A stretch of 64,000 bases of DNA from Flammeovirgaceae bacterium UBA2366 (GTDB taxonomy: Bacteria > Bacteroidota > Bacteroidia > Cytophagales > Cyclobacteriaceae), in contig DDTK01000011.1 of the NCBI GenBank assembly GCA_002344065.1, positions 1 through 64,000 on the forward strand, written 5' to 3'. Below are positions 35,211-44,640 of the stretch, piece by piece. A program made the translations under genes and the position numbers. The notes under the pieces are model-generated. The model ran no database searches. It worked only from the letters and a program-made list of their open reading frames with translations, and was not told the DNA's origin. Position 1 is the first letter of the stretch. Every line of letters starts with the position of its first letter.

Positions 35211-36722
35211 TTATGGATTAGCTAACTCTGTAAGCTTTGATTGAACTTTTACAGGTCTTTTACTCCGTGGTTTAAATGCTAAGCCAGGTACTTCGGGGCC
35301 ACGATTCATTGCCCTCGCCAATTCCTTTGGAGAATGGTGCTGATGTGCCTGCAAAAATTGCCTACCTATCTTCAGTGCACCATACAACATTCTAAAATAT
35401 TTCCACGACCACACTGATGGCAGCGTGCGCTGAGTATGTTTGTTTGCTCTTGAAATATTTAAAATAGTTTTTCCGTACAACTTTAATAACTCCCTATAAT
35501 ATTTCTTTAAGGGCATTCTTGTAGGCAGTAACACATGCGATAGATCCCAAAGCCCATGGGCTTCACGCGGAACAGTAACTTTGTCTTTATAGGAAGGCCA
35601 AATTTCTGTTCCAGGCATTGGTGTAAGCGGTGAAATATTTACATAATACAATCCCGTTTCCTCAATAAATTGCCACAGTCTTTCCCAGTCTTCACCTGTG
35701 TAATCAGGGCTAGGAATCAATGAACCATACGTGTCTACCTTATACTTGCGCAATACTTCAATGGCTCTTCGATTATAATCCACTGAGCATTCCTTGTTCA
35801 TAGAGTCAAGTTCAATGTTAGTAGCAGCCTCAAGCCCGATAAAGACAGCACTTAATCCAAGCTCGGCCCACTCAGCAATCAGATCTTCATTTTCAGAAAT
35901 AAAATCAGCGCGAGCATATACCAAATATTTCTTTCGGATATTGTGTTCACGCAGCAGAGCCGCCAGTTTATTGAGTCGCGACCGATTTATAATAAAAATA
36001 TCGTCCACGATATAAATATCTTCAGTTTCAATTTGCAGCAGCTCTTCAACGATTGATTCAGGACTTCGTGAATAAGGTAAGCCATCTGTAATTCGCCACG
36101 TATAACAGAAATTGCATTTGTACCAACATCCCCAGGTGGTTTTTAGTGTAGCCACCGGTTGATGTAGCAAATAATAATATTTGTGTTGGAGGTGAGCAAC
36201 TAAATCTCTTCTTGGAAAAGGAAGCGTATCTGCTTTTGGCATATAAACCTTTCCTTCCGTGCATTCAACTTCACCAGGCCCAACAGGAAACGCGAGTCCT
36301 GCTATGTCGTTCAGGGGATTACTATTTTCCAAAGCCTCAATAACTTCGGGCATTGTAGTTGTACCATCACCCATAACAATACAATCAACAGCCATATCGG
36401 CAAAATCTTCAGGAACTTGTGAGGCCTGAACTCCTCCAGCAATGGTAAAACACTTTCGATTCCAGATTTTTACTTCACGGAATAATTTAATGACTTCGTT
36501 AACACCGGTTATGTAACAACTGCTGGCTACTACATCAGGCTTAAATTCTTGCAACCTCTTTCGAAAACCTCTCTCCACTATAAGATCCATGATTTGAATG
36601 TCGTGACCAATTAATCCAGCCGCAGCATATTCTAATTCAAGAGGTTCGCAAATCATAATATGCTTTAAGCCAATGGTGTGTGGTGGAACCGGAGGACGAA
36701 CAAAAAGTATTTTCATAGTCAT
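35211..36722 (-). CDS. Radical SAM protein with B12-binding-type N-terminus
   Basis: The 503-aa protein has a Rossmann-like cobalamin-binding-type domain (4-135: ILFVRPP, then CFTIAGGVQAS and CIVMGDG). The radical SAM barrel (about 190-410) has the cluster motif GCWYKCNFC (C199, C203, C206). A C-terminal basic tail follows. The DxHxxG cobalamin motif is not evident. BchE/HpnP-like relatives modify lipids, tetrapyrroles or antibiotics; no substrate can be assigned. It lies 42 bp downstream of a second radical SAM gene, likely the same operon. The start could be two codons later. Confidence 0.85.
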   Translation of the reverse strand: MTMKILFVRPPVPPHTIGLKHIMICEPLELEYAAAGLIGHDIQIMDLIVERGFRKRLQEFKPDVVASSCYITGVNEVIKLFREVKIWNRKCFTIAGGVQASQVPEDFADMAVDCIVMGDGTTTMPEVIEALENSNPLNDIAGLAFPVGPGEVECTEGKVYMPKADTLPFPRRDLVAHLQHKYYYLLHQPVATLKTTWGCWYKCNFCYTWRITDGLPYSRSPESIVEELLQIETEDIYIVDDIFIINRSRLNKLAALLREHNIRKKYLVYARADFISENEDLIAEWAELGLSAVFIGLEAATNIELDSMNKECSVDYNRRAIEVLRKYKVDTYGSLIPSPDYTGEDWERLWQFIEETGLYYVNISPLTPMPGTEIWPSYKDKVTVPREAHGLWDLSHVLLPTRMPLKKYYRELLKLYGKTILNISRANKHTQRTLPSVWSWKYFRMLYGALKIGRQFLQAHQHHSPKELARAMNRGPEVPGLAFKPRSKRPVKVQSKLTELANP

Positions 36723-36764
36723 TACTTAAAATGAAAAACAAATAAATCTCTCTCACTCTTTGAA

Positions 36765-38084
36765 TTACACAATACCGGGTGTAATTCTTTGCCGGATGTG
36801 ATTACGATAATGAAGGTTAATAGCCAATACCACTCCTCGCATATACGCACTTTGTAAAAGAGGACTTCCGGTAATTCTTTTTAGAATATTCCCTCTTGTA
36901 AACAGCTGTTCATATAGCTTCCAATAATTTTTTTGCAAATCGTCCGCATTAATTCCTTTCGGTCTAAACACTACTCGCCCTCCGCTGTATTGACTAAAAT
37001 CATCGTGTAAAATTCTCCCTTCATCTTTCATTTCTTTATAAAGCGGAGTTCCCGGAACTGGAGTAAGAATGTGCACACGCGGAACAGAAATTCTGTTTTG
37101 GAGAATGAAGTCATACGTGTTTTGAAATACATCTTCTCTGTCACCATCCATACCAATAATCATTTCAGTAGATACATCAATACCAAACTTTCGGATGGTT
37201 TTTAATGATTCTTCATAATTGGTGGGTTTATTAAACTCCTTTTCAATCCAGGCCAGACTTTCAGTATTGGTAGATTCAATTCCAAAAGAGAGTAACCGAC
37301 ATCCACTTTTGTATGCGAGTGCAAGCATATCGGGCTTGTCGGCAATGTGAATGCTGCATTGGCTCATCCAGATTATCTTTTCAGGAATGAGAGCAGTCAT
37401 TAGTTGTTCAAAATATTTCCAGTCAACACCAATGTTATCATCAACAAACGCAATAAAATGTGTACCACTTTTTTTTGCTGCCCTCACATCGCGCACAACT
37501 TGATCAACCGGGCGCTTACGATAGGTTCTTTCAAAGTACGATTGAATGGAGCAGAATGTACAAGGGAATGGACAACCACGGGTAGCTTGCACCGGTCTCC
37601 AAAATCCCAGTTTCTTTCGATTCATTAAATCATACCGAGGTAACGGGAGTGTGTTAATATCAGGCCGATGCTGCATATCATACTGCTGTTTCAATCTTCC
37701 ATTTCGGAAATCTTCTATCACTAGCGGCCAAATTTCCTCTGCTTCACCTGTAACTAAGCAATCAACATGGTTAAGTGACCATTGCGGATCGCATAAACTT
37801 GCAGCAATACCCCCCATAACTACGGTTACTTTTCTTTTTCTGAATTCATCTGCTATCTGCCAGGCTCTGTAAATGCCGGAACCCATACCGGTTAATCCAA
37901 CAAGGTCCCATGGTTCGTCAAAAGGAATTTCCTCAACGGTTTCAGAAACTAACTTAAGCTCAACATCGGGTGGAGTTACTGCTGCCAGCATAGATAAAGT
38001 GAGGCCGGGCAAATGCAAACGTCTTTGCTTGATAGGCTTACCATTATACTCTAAAGCAGTAGGCCCGATTAACAATACACGCAT
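36765..38084 (-). CDS. Second radical SAM protein with B12-binding-type N-terminus
   Basis: The 439-aa protein has an N-terminal Rossmann domain (1-125: LLIGPTALEY, then VVMGGIAASL and CLVTGEAEE). The radical SAM barrel has GCPFPCTFC (C171, C175, C178). The C-terminal helical part ends in a hydrophobic patch. It belongs to the same broad class as the next gene but is clearly not a recent duplicate. It is first gene of the minus operon and is divergent, with a 100-bp gap, from a GNAT-like gene. The pathway is unknown. Confidence 0.85.
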   Translation of the reverse strand: MRVLLIGPTALEYNGKPIKQRRLHLPGLTLSMLAAVTPPDVELKLVSETVEEIPFDEPWDLVGLTGMGSGIYRAWQIADEFRKRKVTVVMGGIAASLCDPQWSLNHVDCLVTGEAEEIWPLVIEDFRNGRLKQQYDMQHRPDINTLPLPRYDLMNRKKLGFWRPVQATRGCPFPCTFCSIQSYFERTYRKRPVDQVVRDVRAAKKSGTHFIAFVDDNIGVDWKYFEQLMTALIPEKIIWMSQCSIHIADKPDMLALAYKSGCRLLSFGIESTNTESLAWIEKEFNKPTNYEESLKTIRKFGIDVSTEMIIGMDGDREDVFQNTYDFILQNRISVPRVHILTPVPGTPLYKEMKDEGRILHDDFSQYSGGRVVFRPKGINADDLQKNYWKLYEQLFTRGNILKRITGSPLLQSAYMRGVVLAINLHYRNHIRQRITPGIV

Positions 38085-38184
38085 GAATATTGAGGTTAGG
38101 GTCTATCTAAATTTAAGAAATTAAGTATATTAAATTACCAGCTTGAAGAAATTAAGCTAGAATTTGGTTGAAAAGGGCACATTT

Positions 38185-39303
38185 ATGAATACGGAAGTAA
38201 GGGAAACATCTAATTGGCGCGAACAAAAACTATTCATTACGCTTCCTTACGTGCTTAACAACAATGACTCTATGTGGGTGCCTCCCTTGCTTGTAAGTCA
38301 GAAGGAAATTTTAAGCAACAATCATCCCTTTTGGAAGAAGAATGTTCACCGGTTTTTTTTGGCTTTTCAGGATGGTCGATGCGTAGGTCGAATTGCTTCG
38401 TTTTTAGATCAGGATCATGAAGCTCATTTTAAGAGACGAGATGGTTTTTTTGGTTTTCTTGAAGCCATCGATGATCAAACAGTATTTAAAATGTTGTTAC
38501 AGAAGGCTGAAGAATTTCTTCAATCACAGGGCTGTAGAACCATCAGCGGCCCACTCAATCCCAACATTCATCACGAATTAGGTATTCTTACAGAGGGATT
38601 CGAACATCCGCCTTTTTATATGCTTACTTATAACAAAAGATATTATGGCGGACATATTCATGCCTGCGGCTATCATCCTTTAAAGGATTTCTATTCATAC
38701 AAGCTTCACTCAGATGATTTTCGGCTATCTGAAAAAATGGATCGCATAAAAACAATGCATCAAAAGAAAAATAACATAACCATCAGAACACCCAACTTAA
38801 ATGATTTTATGAAGGAATTAAAATTTTTTCATGACATCTATAACAACGCTTTTCTCGGACATTGGGGGTTCTCACCTATGAGTTGGGAAGATTTTCTATT
38901 TCTCGGTAAAGACTTGAAATTGATTCTTGATAAAGAAATAATTTTAATTGTAGAGAAAGACAAAGTGCCGATTGGTTTTTTGCTTGCCATACCGAACCTG
39001 AATGAAGTTTTAATCAAAATTAAAAACGGACGGCTATTTCCATTTGGAATCTTCAAACTTCTAGTGCTAAAGAAAAGGATTAAGAGTTTGCGTGTCGTTA
39101 CGGTTGCCATAAAACATGAATACCAACATCTTGGAATAGGAAGTATTCTCTATCCAGAAATAGCACATCGGGCAAAACTTCGGGGATACAAATACACCGA
39201 ACTTTCTTGGGTTGTGGATGATAACAATCAAATGAACAAGATTATTAAAGAAACAGGTGGAGTTATTTATAAACAACATCGCTTATATGCTAAAGCTATT
39301 TGA
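38185..39303 (+). CDS. GNAT-like acetyltransferase superfamily protein
   Basis: About 372 aa from ATG 38185. The N-terminal region (WVPPLLVSQKEIL, NHPFWKK, CVGRIASFLD, GFFGFLEAIDD) is typical of a long, poorly characterised GNAT-related family. The C-terminal GNAT domain has VAIKHEYQHLGIGSILY, a good acetyl-CoA-binding loop. It is divergent from the two radical SAM genes. The shared intergenic region suggests co-regulation in the same biosynthetic cluster. Confidence 0.75.
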   Translation: MNTEVRETSNWREQKLFITLPYVLNNNDSMWVPPLLVSQKEILSNNHPFWKKNVHRFFLAFQDGRCVGRIASFLDQDHEAHFKRRDGFFGFLEAIDDQTVFKMLLQKAEEFLQSQGCRTISGPLNPNIHHELGILTEGFEHPPFYMLTYNKRYYGGHIHACGYHPLKDFYSYKLHSDDFRLSEKMDRIKTMHQKKNNITIRTPNLNDFMKELKFFHDIYNNAFLGHWGFSPMSWEDFLFLGKDLKLILDKEIILIVEKDKVPIGFLLAIPNLNEVLIKIKNGRLFPFGIFKLLVLKKRIKSLRVVTVAIKHEYQHLGIGSILYPEIAHRAKLRGYKYTELSWVVDDNNQMNKIIKETGGVIYKQHRLYAKAI

Positions 39304-39472
39304 TCAAAATTTCAAGGTTAACTGGTATTTCAGAATAAAACTCAGTAGTAATTAGCTAAAACTACCTGAATAACTACCCGAATAATAAAATACACCCATT
39401 TTTTTGTGGTTAAAATTGGCTTGTAATATCGGGGTGCATAAAATGTATATTTGAATACTTTACTGAAAGTAA

Positions 39473-39690
39473 ATGAGAATAGAGGAGAAAATAAAACAGA
39501 CTTTTGACCCCTACTTCAATGCCCCGCTTGAGGTATGGAAATCATTTTCAGACTTGGGGGAAGTAATTCAAGCCAAAAAAGATCAGATTTTAATTTGATA
39601 TGCTGATCGCTACGAAAATCAATTGGCTATTCTATTTAGTAACATCACCCTGGCTGAAATAGTATCCAACTTCAAAAACGCATTAAGTTT
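39473..39690 (+). pseudogene. Remnant of a Crp/Fnr-type regulator
   Basis: ATG 39473 opens a 41-codon frame ending at TGA 39598 whose product (EVWKSFSDLGEVIQAKKDQILI) matches the N-terminus of Crp/Fnr proteins. Just downstream, another frame reads ADRYENQLAILF, then LAEIVSNF. This resembles the region before and within the Crp HTH. The sensor domain between them is gone, so this looks like an internal deletion. The surrounding 388-bp stretch holds no other gene. Confidence 0.55.
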
Positions 39691-39691
39691 A

Positions 39692-40288
39692 CTATTTAAT
39701 CTCAAATGAGATTGGTCCAGCCACGTCACCTGATACACCTAACAACCCGGTTACGGTTTCCCCCGGGCCGATGGTACGATCCAGTAAATTGGTGTTATTT
39801 AACTCGCTTAAAAACTTCTTATTGGACGAACTTGCCACACTGGTGTTTCCGATGCCTATAACCAGACCTACCGGCAAAGGAATTGAACTGCAATCATCGT
39901 TTTCACATGTGGTAATAAATACCCAAAGCAATCCCCAAAGCATATACAACCCGGCCGGTTGTTTAAGGCTTTGATGTATTACTGTGCTCTCCAACGGAAA
40001 TACCGGACGACTCCCCATGGAGATCTTAACATCATTGCGAAAGTTTATGGTACGATCTGACTTATTGGTAAATTTAACTGCGTAAAGTTTTAACGGTCGC
40101 TTCAATTCCCTATTGGCATATTTCTTATTTCCAGTTTCTGATAAAACATTGGTAATGGTAGCATACTCTGCGCCTTCGGTTGAGCGTGAAGTACCATACG
40201 CAAGTCGTTCTGGGTTAATGGTCTTATAAGAACCGGCACATGAAAATAGTGTTGCCAAGAGTAAGGCAATAGATAATTTACGAATCAT
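39692..40288 (-). CDS. Hypothetical lipoprotein
   Basis: About 198 aa from ATG 40288; an upstream TTG at 40300 is also possible. The lipobox is LFSC (Cys near 17). The mature part has a beta-sandwich-like stretch (LKLYAVKFTNKSDRTINF), a hydrophobic segment (YMLWGLLWVFITTC) and a glycine-rich region that may form a hairpin in the membrane. I do not recognise the family. It appears to be monocistronic. Confidence 0.6.
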   Translation of the reverse strand: MIRKLSIALLLATLFSCAGSYKTINPERLAYGTSRSTEGAEYATITNVLSETGNKKYANRELKRPLKLYAVKFTNKSDRTINFRNDVKISMGSRPVFPLESTVIHQSLKQPAGLYMLWGLLWVFITTCENDDCSSIPLPVGLVIGIGNTSVASSSNKKFLSELNNTNLLDRTIGPGETVTGLLGVSGDVAGPISFEIK

Positions 40289-40547
40289 AAAATTAAACAA
40301 CGGTTAGGGTTAGTATTTTTAAGCAAGATAGCATTCTTGCAGAATTATGAAAAAATTTACTATCAAACTATTGACATTTTCTCCAAAAGAAGGCGCATCT
40401 ATCGAAAATCAACGTTAGGTATTGGTGCTGATATGTTACGCTGACTGTTAGCGTTGTATAAACAAATCCAGACTCACCCACATTCTCAGACGTTTCTATC
40501 AACAAGCAAGCGAACTTCGCTCCCACCCGATTTCATATCTACTATTT

Positions 40548-41879
40548 TCAATGATGATGCTTGTGAGCATGACTCATTATTTCCCTGACCGGCATCCCGT
40601 CAGCAACAACTTCAAAATTGGCCATCATGCCCGCCTGATGGTGTTCGAGTATATGACAATGGTACATCCAGGTACCCGGCCGGTTATCTGGCATCCAGGC
40701 AATCTTCGTTGCACTTCGTGGCTTCAGATTGATGGTATCCTTCCATGATGCGAAATCAGGCTGCTTCCCATTTTCTTCAAGAACTTGAAAAAAGAATCCG
40801 TGCAAGTGAAAAGGGTGATCCATTAAACTGGCATTTACTATTTCCCAAACCTGGAGTTCACCCACTTTAACTGGCTTATCATTCACATGGACTGAACCGT
40901 TAATCAAGAAATCCATTCCATCTTTCAAACTTGGTCCAACTGATAATACAATCCTTCTATTTATTTCAGCATGAAACGCAGCCAGTTGCGGAATCGCTCT
41001 CAGGGTATTCGGAACCTGCGCAATCGATGGGGCACGATGTCCAACCTGGATAGTCGCAAACTTTTCGCGTCTCGGCTTGAGGAATGTCATTCTGTTATAG
41101 GCAAGAGATTCCATGAAAACTATATCCCCTTCTTCAAACGGACCCACTATGATATCGAATCGTTCACCGGGTGTAATCAATTGTGATCTTACCGGTCTTG
41201 GTGATTCCAGAAGCCCGCCATCCGTCCCTACTATTGAAAATTCTTTTCCGGCAAGGTTCAGATCAAAATAATGTGCACTGCTGGCATTGATAAAGCGCCA
41301 GCGCTCTCGTTGACCAGCAAGCATCTGAATGGTTGGATTTTCTTTTCCATTGATCAAAAGAGTATTTCCCTGACGTCCGTCATGCCTTTCGACAACACGG
41401 GGGATGAACCATCGTGGTTTTGTGAACGCTCCGTTCGCGTCAAGCTTCATGTCGTCAATGATGAATACCCGCTCTGCATCTGTGATTATCTCGTCCGCTG
41501 TATCTTCAACAATGAGAGCTCCATACATTCCCTTCTCCATTTGTACCGTTTCGTTGGCATGCGAGTGATACCAGAAGGTTCCTGCGTCCGGCACAATAAA
41601 ACGGTATTCAAATGTTTCACCAGGTAAAATCGGTTTTTGAACCGCATCTGTTCCATCCATTCCAGCTGCAAGCCGAATTCCATGCCAATGGATAAGGGTT
41701 TGTTCACTCAGGTTGTTGGTTAATTTCACAATAACGGTGTCGCCTGCTTTGGCCCTCAGTTCGGGACCGGGAACTTGTTTATTAAAACCCCAGGCTTCAA
41801 TGGTTTTTCCGGAGGAGATTTCCCAGCTAAACGCGCTGGCTTCGAGATGATACTCAACGATCTTTGTCTTGGTTTTCAT
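40548..41879 (-). CDS. Multicopper oxidase
   Basis: The 443-aa protein has all four copper-ligand motifs: HWHG (H64, H66), WYHSH, HPFHLHG and HCHILEHHQAGM. Three cupredoxin domains are expected. It would oxidise metals or phenols with reduction of O2 to water. Unusually, no Sec or Tat signal is visible at the N-terminus (MKTKTKIVEYHLEAS), and the C-terminus is histidine-rich (HAHKHHH). The location is therefore unclear. A palindrome ACAGACT/AGTCTGT lies 100 bp upstream. Confidence 0.9.
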   Translation of the reverse strand: MKTKTKIVEYHLEASAFSWEISSGKTIEAWGFNKQVPGPELRAKAGDTVIVKLTNNLSEQTLIHWHGIRLAAGMDGTDAVQKPILPGETFEYRFIVPDAGTFWYHSHANETVQMEKGMYGALIVEDTADEIITDAERVFIIDDMKLDANGAFTKPRWFIPRVVERHDGRQGNTLLINGKENPTIQMLAGQRERWRFINASSAHYFDLNLAGKEFSIVGTDGGLLESPRPVRSQLITPGERFDIIVGPFEEGDIVFMESLAYNRMTFLKPRREKFATIQVGHRAPSIAQVPNTLRAIPQLAAFHAEINRRIVLSVGPSLKDGMDFLINGSVHVNDKPVKVGELQVWEIVNASLMDHPFHLHGFFFQVLEENGKQPDFASWKDTINLKPRSATKIAWMPDNRPGTWMYHCHILEHHQAGMMANFEVVADGMPVREIMSHAHKHHH

Positions 41880-42210
41880 AAAAAGTTGTTTTGGTATTTC
41901 CGTTTAATTTCTCTTTTGATGAAACAAAGGTGGATGGCTTCAAGGTTAATTCATAGGTCAACGAAGCGTCATGAACGGACAGACTTGTAGTCTGTAAAAA
42001 GTGCACCTGTGAGAGCACCCCAATCGACTACCACTCATCGCACACCTTAGCTTTTATCAATCCGTCCTGCCTTGTTTTTGGGTTTTAGGCATTCTCATTA
42101 TTTAACTTCTGATGTTGTCCTTTTATGACGCGTTGTTGACCTAGCGCAAGAGGCTTCGGCACCACACCTTTGTGTCGCAGAAGCAAAAAAAAATTAAACC
42201 AAAAAAAACT
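41880..42210. other. Divergent intergenic region, MCO/esterase
   Basis: No gene is seen. It carries a perfect palindrome at 41979-41995 and a run of adenines just before the esterase start codon (42211), which may aid translation initiation. Confidence 0.5.
41979..41995. promoter_or_regulatory. ACAGACT/AGTCTGT palindrome
   Basis: Perfect 7-bp arms around TGT lie between the divergent multicopper oxidase and esterase genes. This is the size and symmetry of a TetR-type operator. No regulator of that class is adjacent, so the binder would be encoded elsewhere. Confidence 0.4.
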
Positions 42211-43035
42211 ATGAAAACAATTAAAAAAATGACCGTAATCCTGGGAATAATTGTCATGGCATTAGTTCTCAGTGTATTGTTGAGTTCGTGCGAGGAAGAA
42301 ATATTCAATCCAGCATTAACAAGAACATTTACGATTGAGTCTCCGTCCATTGGCGTTACTTACCCTATACAAGTGGCCCTGCCAGAAAACTACAATACAT
42401 CCGGAGAAAAGTTTTCAACAATTTATGTCCTTGACGGGGACCAGGATTTTGACCTGGTGGCGAACACCTGCAAAAGTTTATCAGACCGCTACGGGGCGCC
42501 AAATGTAATAGTTGTAAGCATTGGCTATGGAAGAGATCGAAGTATTGATTATACACCAACCAAAACCGGTTCTTCAACCGGAGGCGCTCCTGAGTTTCTT
42601 GAGTTTATAACAAGTGAGCTTATCCCAAAAATCGAACAGGACTATAATGTTGAAACAACGAGGGAAAGCAGGACAATTCTTGGCCATTCGTACGGTGGCT
42701 TATTCGGGGCCTATGCCTTCGCTGTAAACAACAGCGTGTTTGGAAACTACATCATGTTAAGTCCATCGCTTTGGTTTGACGATGAAGTTTCGATGATACT
42801 GGAAAAACAAAACAGAGTTGACAATAAAGATGTCAGCCAATTGGTATTCATGGGTATCGGTGAAGCGGAGAACACTGGCAAAATGCAAGCTCCCTTTGAA
42901 GCGTATTACCAAATCCTTCATGACAACTATTCAGACATGAGTTTATCTAAGAACCGTGAAGATGATCTAAGTCATATGGGCTCGAAAGACCCCAACATCG
43001 TGAAAGGACTCAATTACTACTTTCAAAACAGATAA
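42211..43035 (+). CDS. Esterase D/IroE-like lipoprotein
   Basis: About 274 aa from ATG 42211; an upstream GTG is in frame but only adds a lysine-rich stretch. The lipoprotein signal ends LLSSC. The putative esterase domain has FSTIYVLDGDQDF, nucleophile elbow GHSYGG, LSPSLWF and a late His (HMGSKD). It lies 29 bp upstream of an outer-membrane protein and precedes a GlxA regulator, apparently one + strand run. The substrate is unknown; relatives include siderophore and carbohydrate esterases. Confidence 0.82.
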   Translation: MKTIKKMTVILGIIVMALVLSVLLSSCEEEIFNPALTRTFTIESPSIGVTYPIQVALPENYNTSGEKFSTIYVLDGDQDFDLVANTCKSLSDRYGAPNVIVVSIGYGRDRSIDYTPTKTGSSTGGAPEFLEFITSELIPKIEQDYNVETTRESRTILGHSYGGLFGAYAFAVNNSVFGNYIMLSPSLWFDDEVSMILEKQNRVDNKDVSQLVFMGIGEAENTGKMQAPFEAYYQILHDNYSDMSLSKNREDDLSHMGSKDPNIVKGLNYYFQNR

Positions 43036-43064
43036 TTACTAAATACTTAAAAATCGATATTGAT

Positions 43065-43664
43065 ATGAAATCTCTTACATACTTATTTCTAGCGTGTGCT
43101 TTGTTTGTTTGCACCACAGCATCTACTCAGAGTAGAATACCAACAGCAGTTGTTCGACAATTAACCATTGAACCTGGCGTTGGCATCCATACAAACTTTG
43201 GAACTGACTTCCTGCTTACAAACCTGGTTCAGTGGAACCCAACTAAACGGTTTAGTCTTGCTTCCCACACCTCGTTTAATTTAAATAATATTTATCAGCG
43301 CGATGTTAATTATGTGAAAACGAATTACAACTATTCCATCAATCAAAAGTTTGGAGCAGGTACTACTTTTTATTCAAAAAAAAGCTCGCACACGGCTTTG
43401 TTGATGATTGGCTTCAAGTATACAGCCTTTAAGGAAACGCTGCATAACCCCGATCTTGATCCGGTTAGTGTTACGATCAACGGATTTAGTCCTGACTACG
43501 GATTGATGTATAGTTATAAAAAGGGATTGAAAAAATGCTTTTTCACTTTTCGCACCTACATACCTCTTTATCCATGGCCTGTTAAAGGATCTAACATAGA
43601 CTATATCGATGGTAATCGCGATAGCATAGCCGTTGAGTTGGGAATAGGCCTGAAAATTAAATAA
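43065..43664 (+). CDS. Exported beta-barrel-like protein
   Basis: The 199-aa protein has a signal peptide (cleavage near STQS). Repeated amphipathic strands with aromatic girdles (LTIEPGVGIHTNFG, FSLASHTSFNLNN, AVELGIGLKIK) suggest a small outer-membrane barrel. No family is recognised. It lies between an esterase (29 bp) and a GlxA regulator (26 bp). Confidence 0.6.
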   Translation: MKSLTYLFLACALFVCTTASTQSRIPTAVVRQLTIEPGVGIHTNFGTDFLLTNLVQWNPTKRFSLASHTSFNLNNIYQRDVNYVKTNYNYSINQKFGAGTTFYSKKSSHTALLMIGFKYTAFKETLHNPDLDPVSVTINGFSPDYGLMYSYKKGLKKCFFTFRTYIPLYPWPVKGSNIDYIDGNRDSIAVELGIGLKIK

Positions 43665-43690
43665 AGTTCAAAACTCCACTAAAATAGATC

Positions 43691-44602
43691 ATGAAAAAGA
43701 TAGCATTCATAATTCCTCCAACTGTTGAGTTATTGGATTTAGCCGGACCCGTTCAGGTATTTACCGAGGCTAAGTTTTATGACTTCGAGATTGAGCTTGA
43801 ATTTTACGTCATCCAGAATAATCCTGTCAGCACATCAGGATTGGGTTTTGGAAAAATCGCAAACTATTCCAAAGCCAATCTAACGGAGGGTGATTTTGTC
43901 TTTGTGCCGGGAATGGATCAAAATTATATCAGGAGCATTGCTTTTCGAAATGAAACAAAATTCTTTGAATGGTTAAAAAAATGCGTAGACAGAAAGGTAA
44001 ATGTCAGTTCTGTTTGTAATGGAGTATTTGTTTTAGGAGAAGCGGGTTTATTGAATGGCATCGAATGCACTACACATTGGCGAAGGGTAGAAGAATTGCA
44101 AGCAAAATTCCCTCAAACAAAAGTGTTGGCAGACGTCCTGTATGTCAAGAATAGATATGTCTGCACAAGTGGTGGAATCACCGCGGGCATTGATTTAGCC
44201 CTATCAATTCTTGAAGATTTAGCAGGTGGGCTTTTTGCTCAAAAAGTGGGTAGAGGACTTGTTGTATACCATCGCATAAATGGTCATTATAAACAGGAAG
44301 CAATCTATCTGGAATTTAGAAACCACTTGAACAACAAAATTCATGACGTGCAGGACTATCTTGTCCGTAACATTTCTGGAGAAACTTCTTTATCTAATCT
44401 GGCCTTAATTGCCGGGACGAGTCCAAGAAACCTGACACGTCTATTTAAGCAAACAACTGGAATTACCATTAATCAATATTTAACACAGTTACGTTTGCAT
44501 ACAGCCAAAACACTTCTCCAAAATCCTGAAAACAGTCTGACATTCGTGGCTTCTGAATGCGGCTTCAAAACGGTAAGACAACTTCAAAGAATTTTGAAAT
44601 AG
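43691..44602 (+). CDS. GlxA-family transcriptional regulator
   Basis: The 303-aa protein has an N-terminal DJ-1/PfpI-like domain (IAFIIPPTVELLDLAGPVQ; SVCNGVFVLGEAGLL) and a C-terminal AraC domain (LALIAGTSPRNLTRLFKQTTG; FVASECGFKTVRQLQRILK). It is shorter than the copy at 20.5 kb and very close to the copy at 46.1 kb, including the QLQRILK end. It is followed 38 bp later by an MDR oxidoreductase, probably its target gene. Confidence 0.9.
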   Translation: MKKIAFIIPPTVELLDLAGPVQVFTEAKFYDFEIELEFYVIQNNPVSTSGLGFGKIANYSKANLTEGDFVFVPGMDQNYIRSIAFRNETKFFEWLKKCVDRKVNVSSVCNGVFVLGEAGLLNGIECTTHWRRVEELQAKFPQTKVLADVLYVKNRYVCTSGGITAGIDLALSILEDLAGGLFAQKVGRGLVVYHRINGHYKQEAIYLEFRNHLNNKIHDVQDYLVRNISGETSLSNLALIAGTSPRNLTRLFKQTTGITINQYLTQLRLHTAKTLLQNPENSLTFVASECGFKTVRQLQRILK

Positions 44603-44640
44603 TGATTAAATCTTGAATCAACTGAACAAAACTAAATTAT

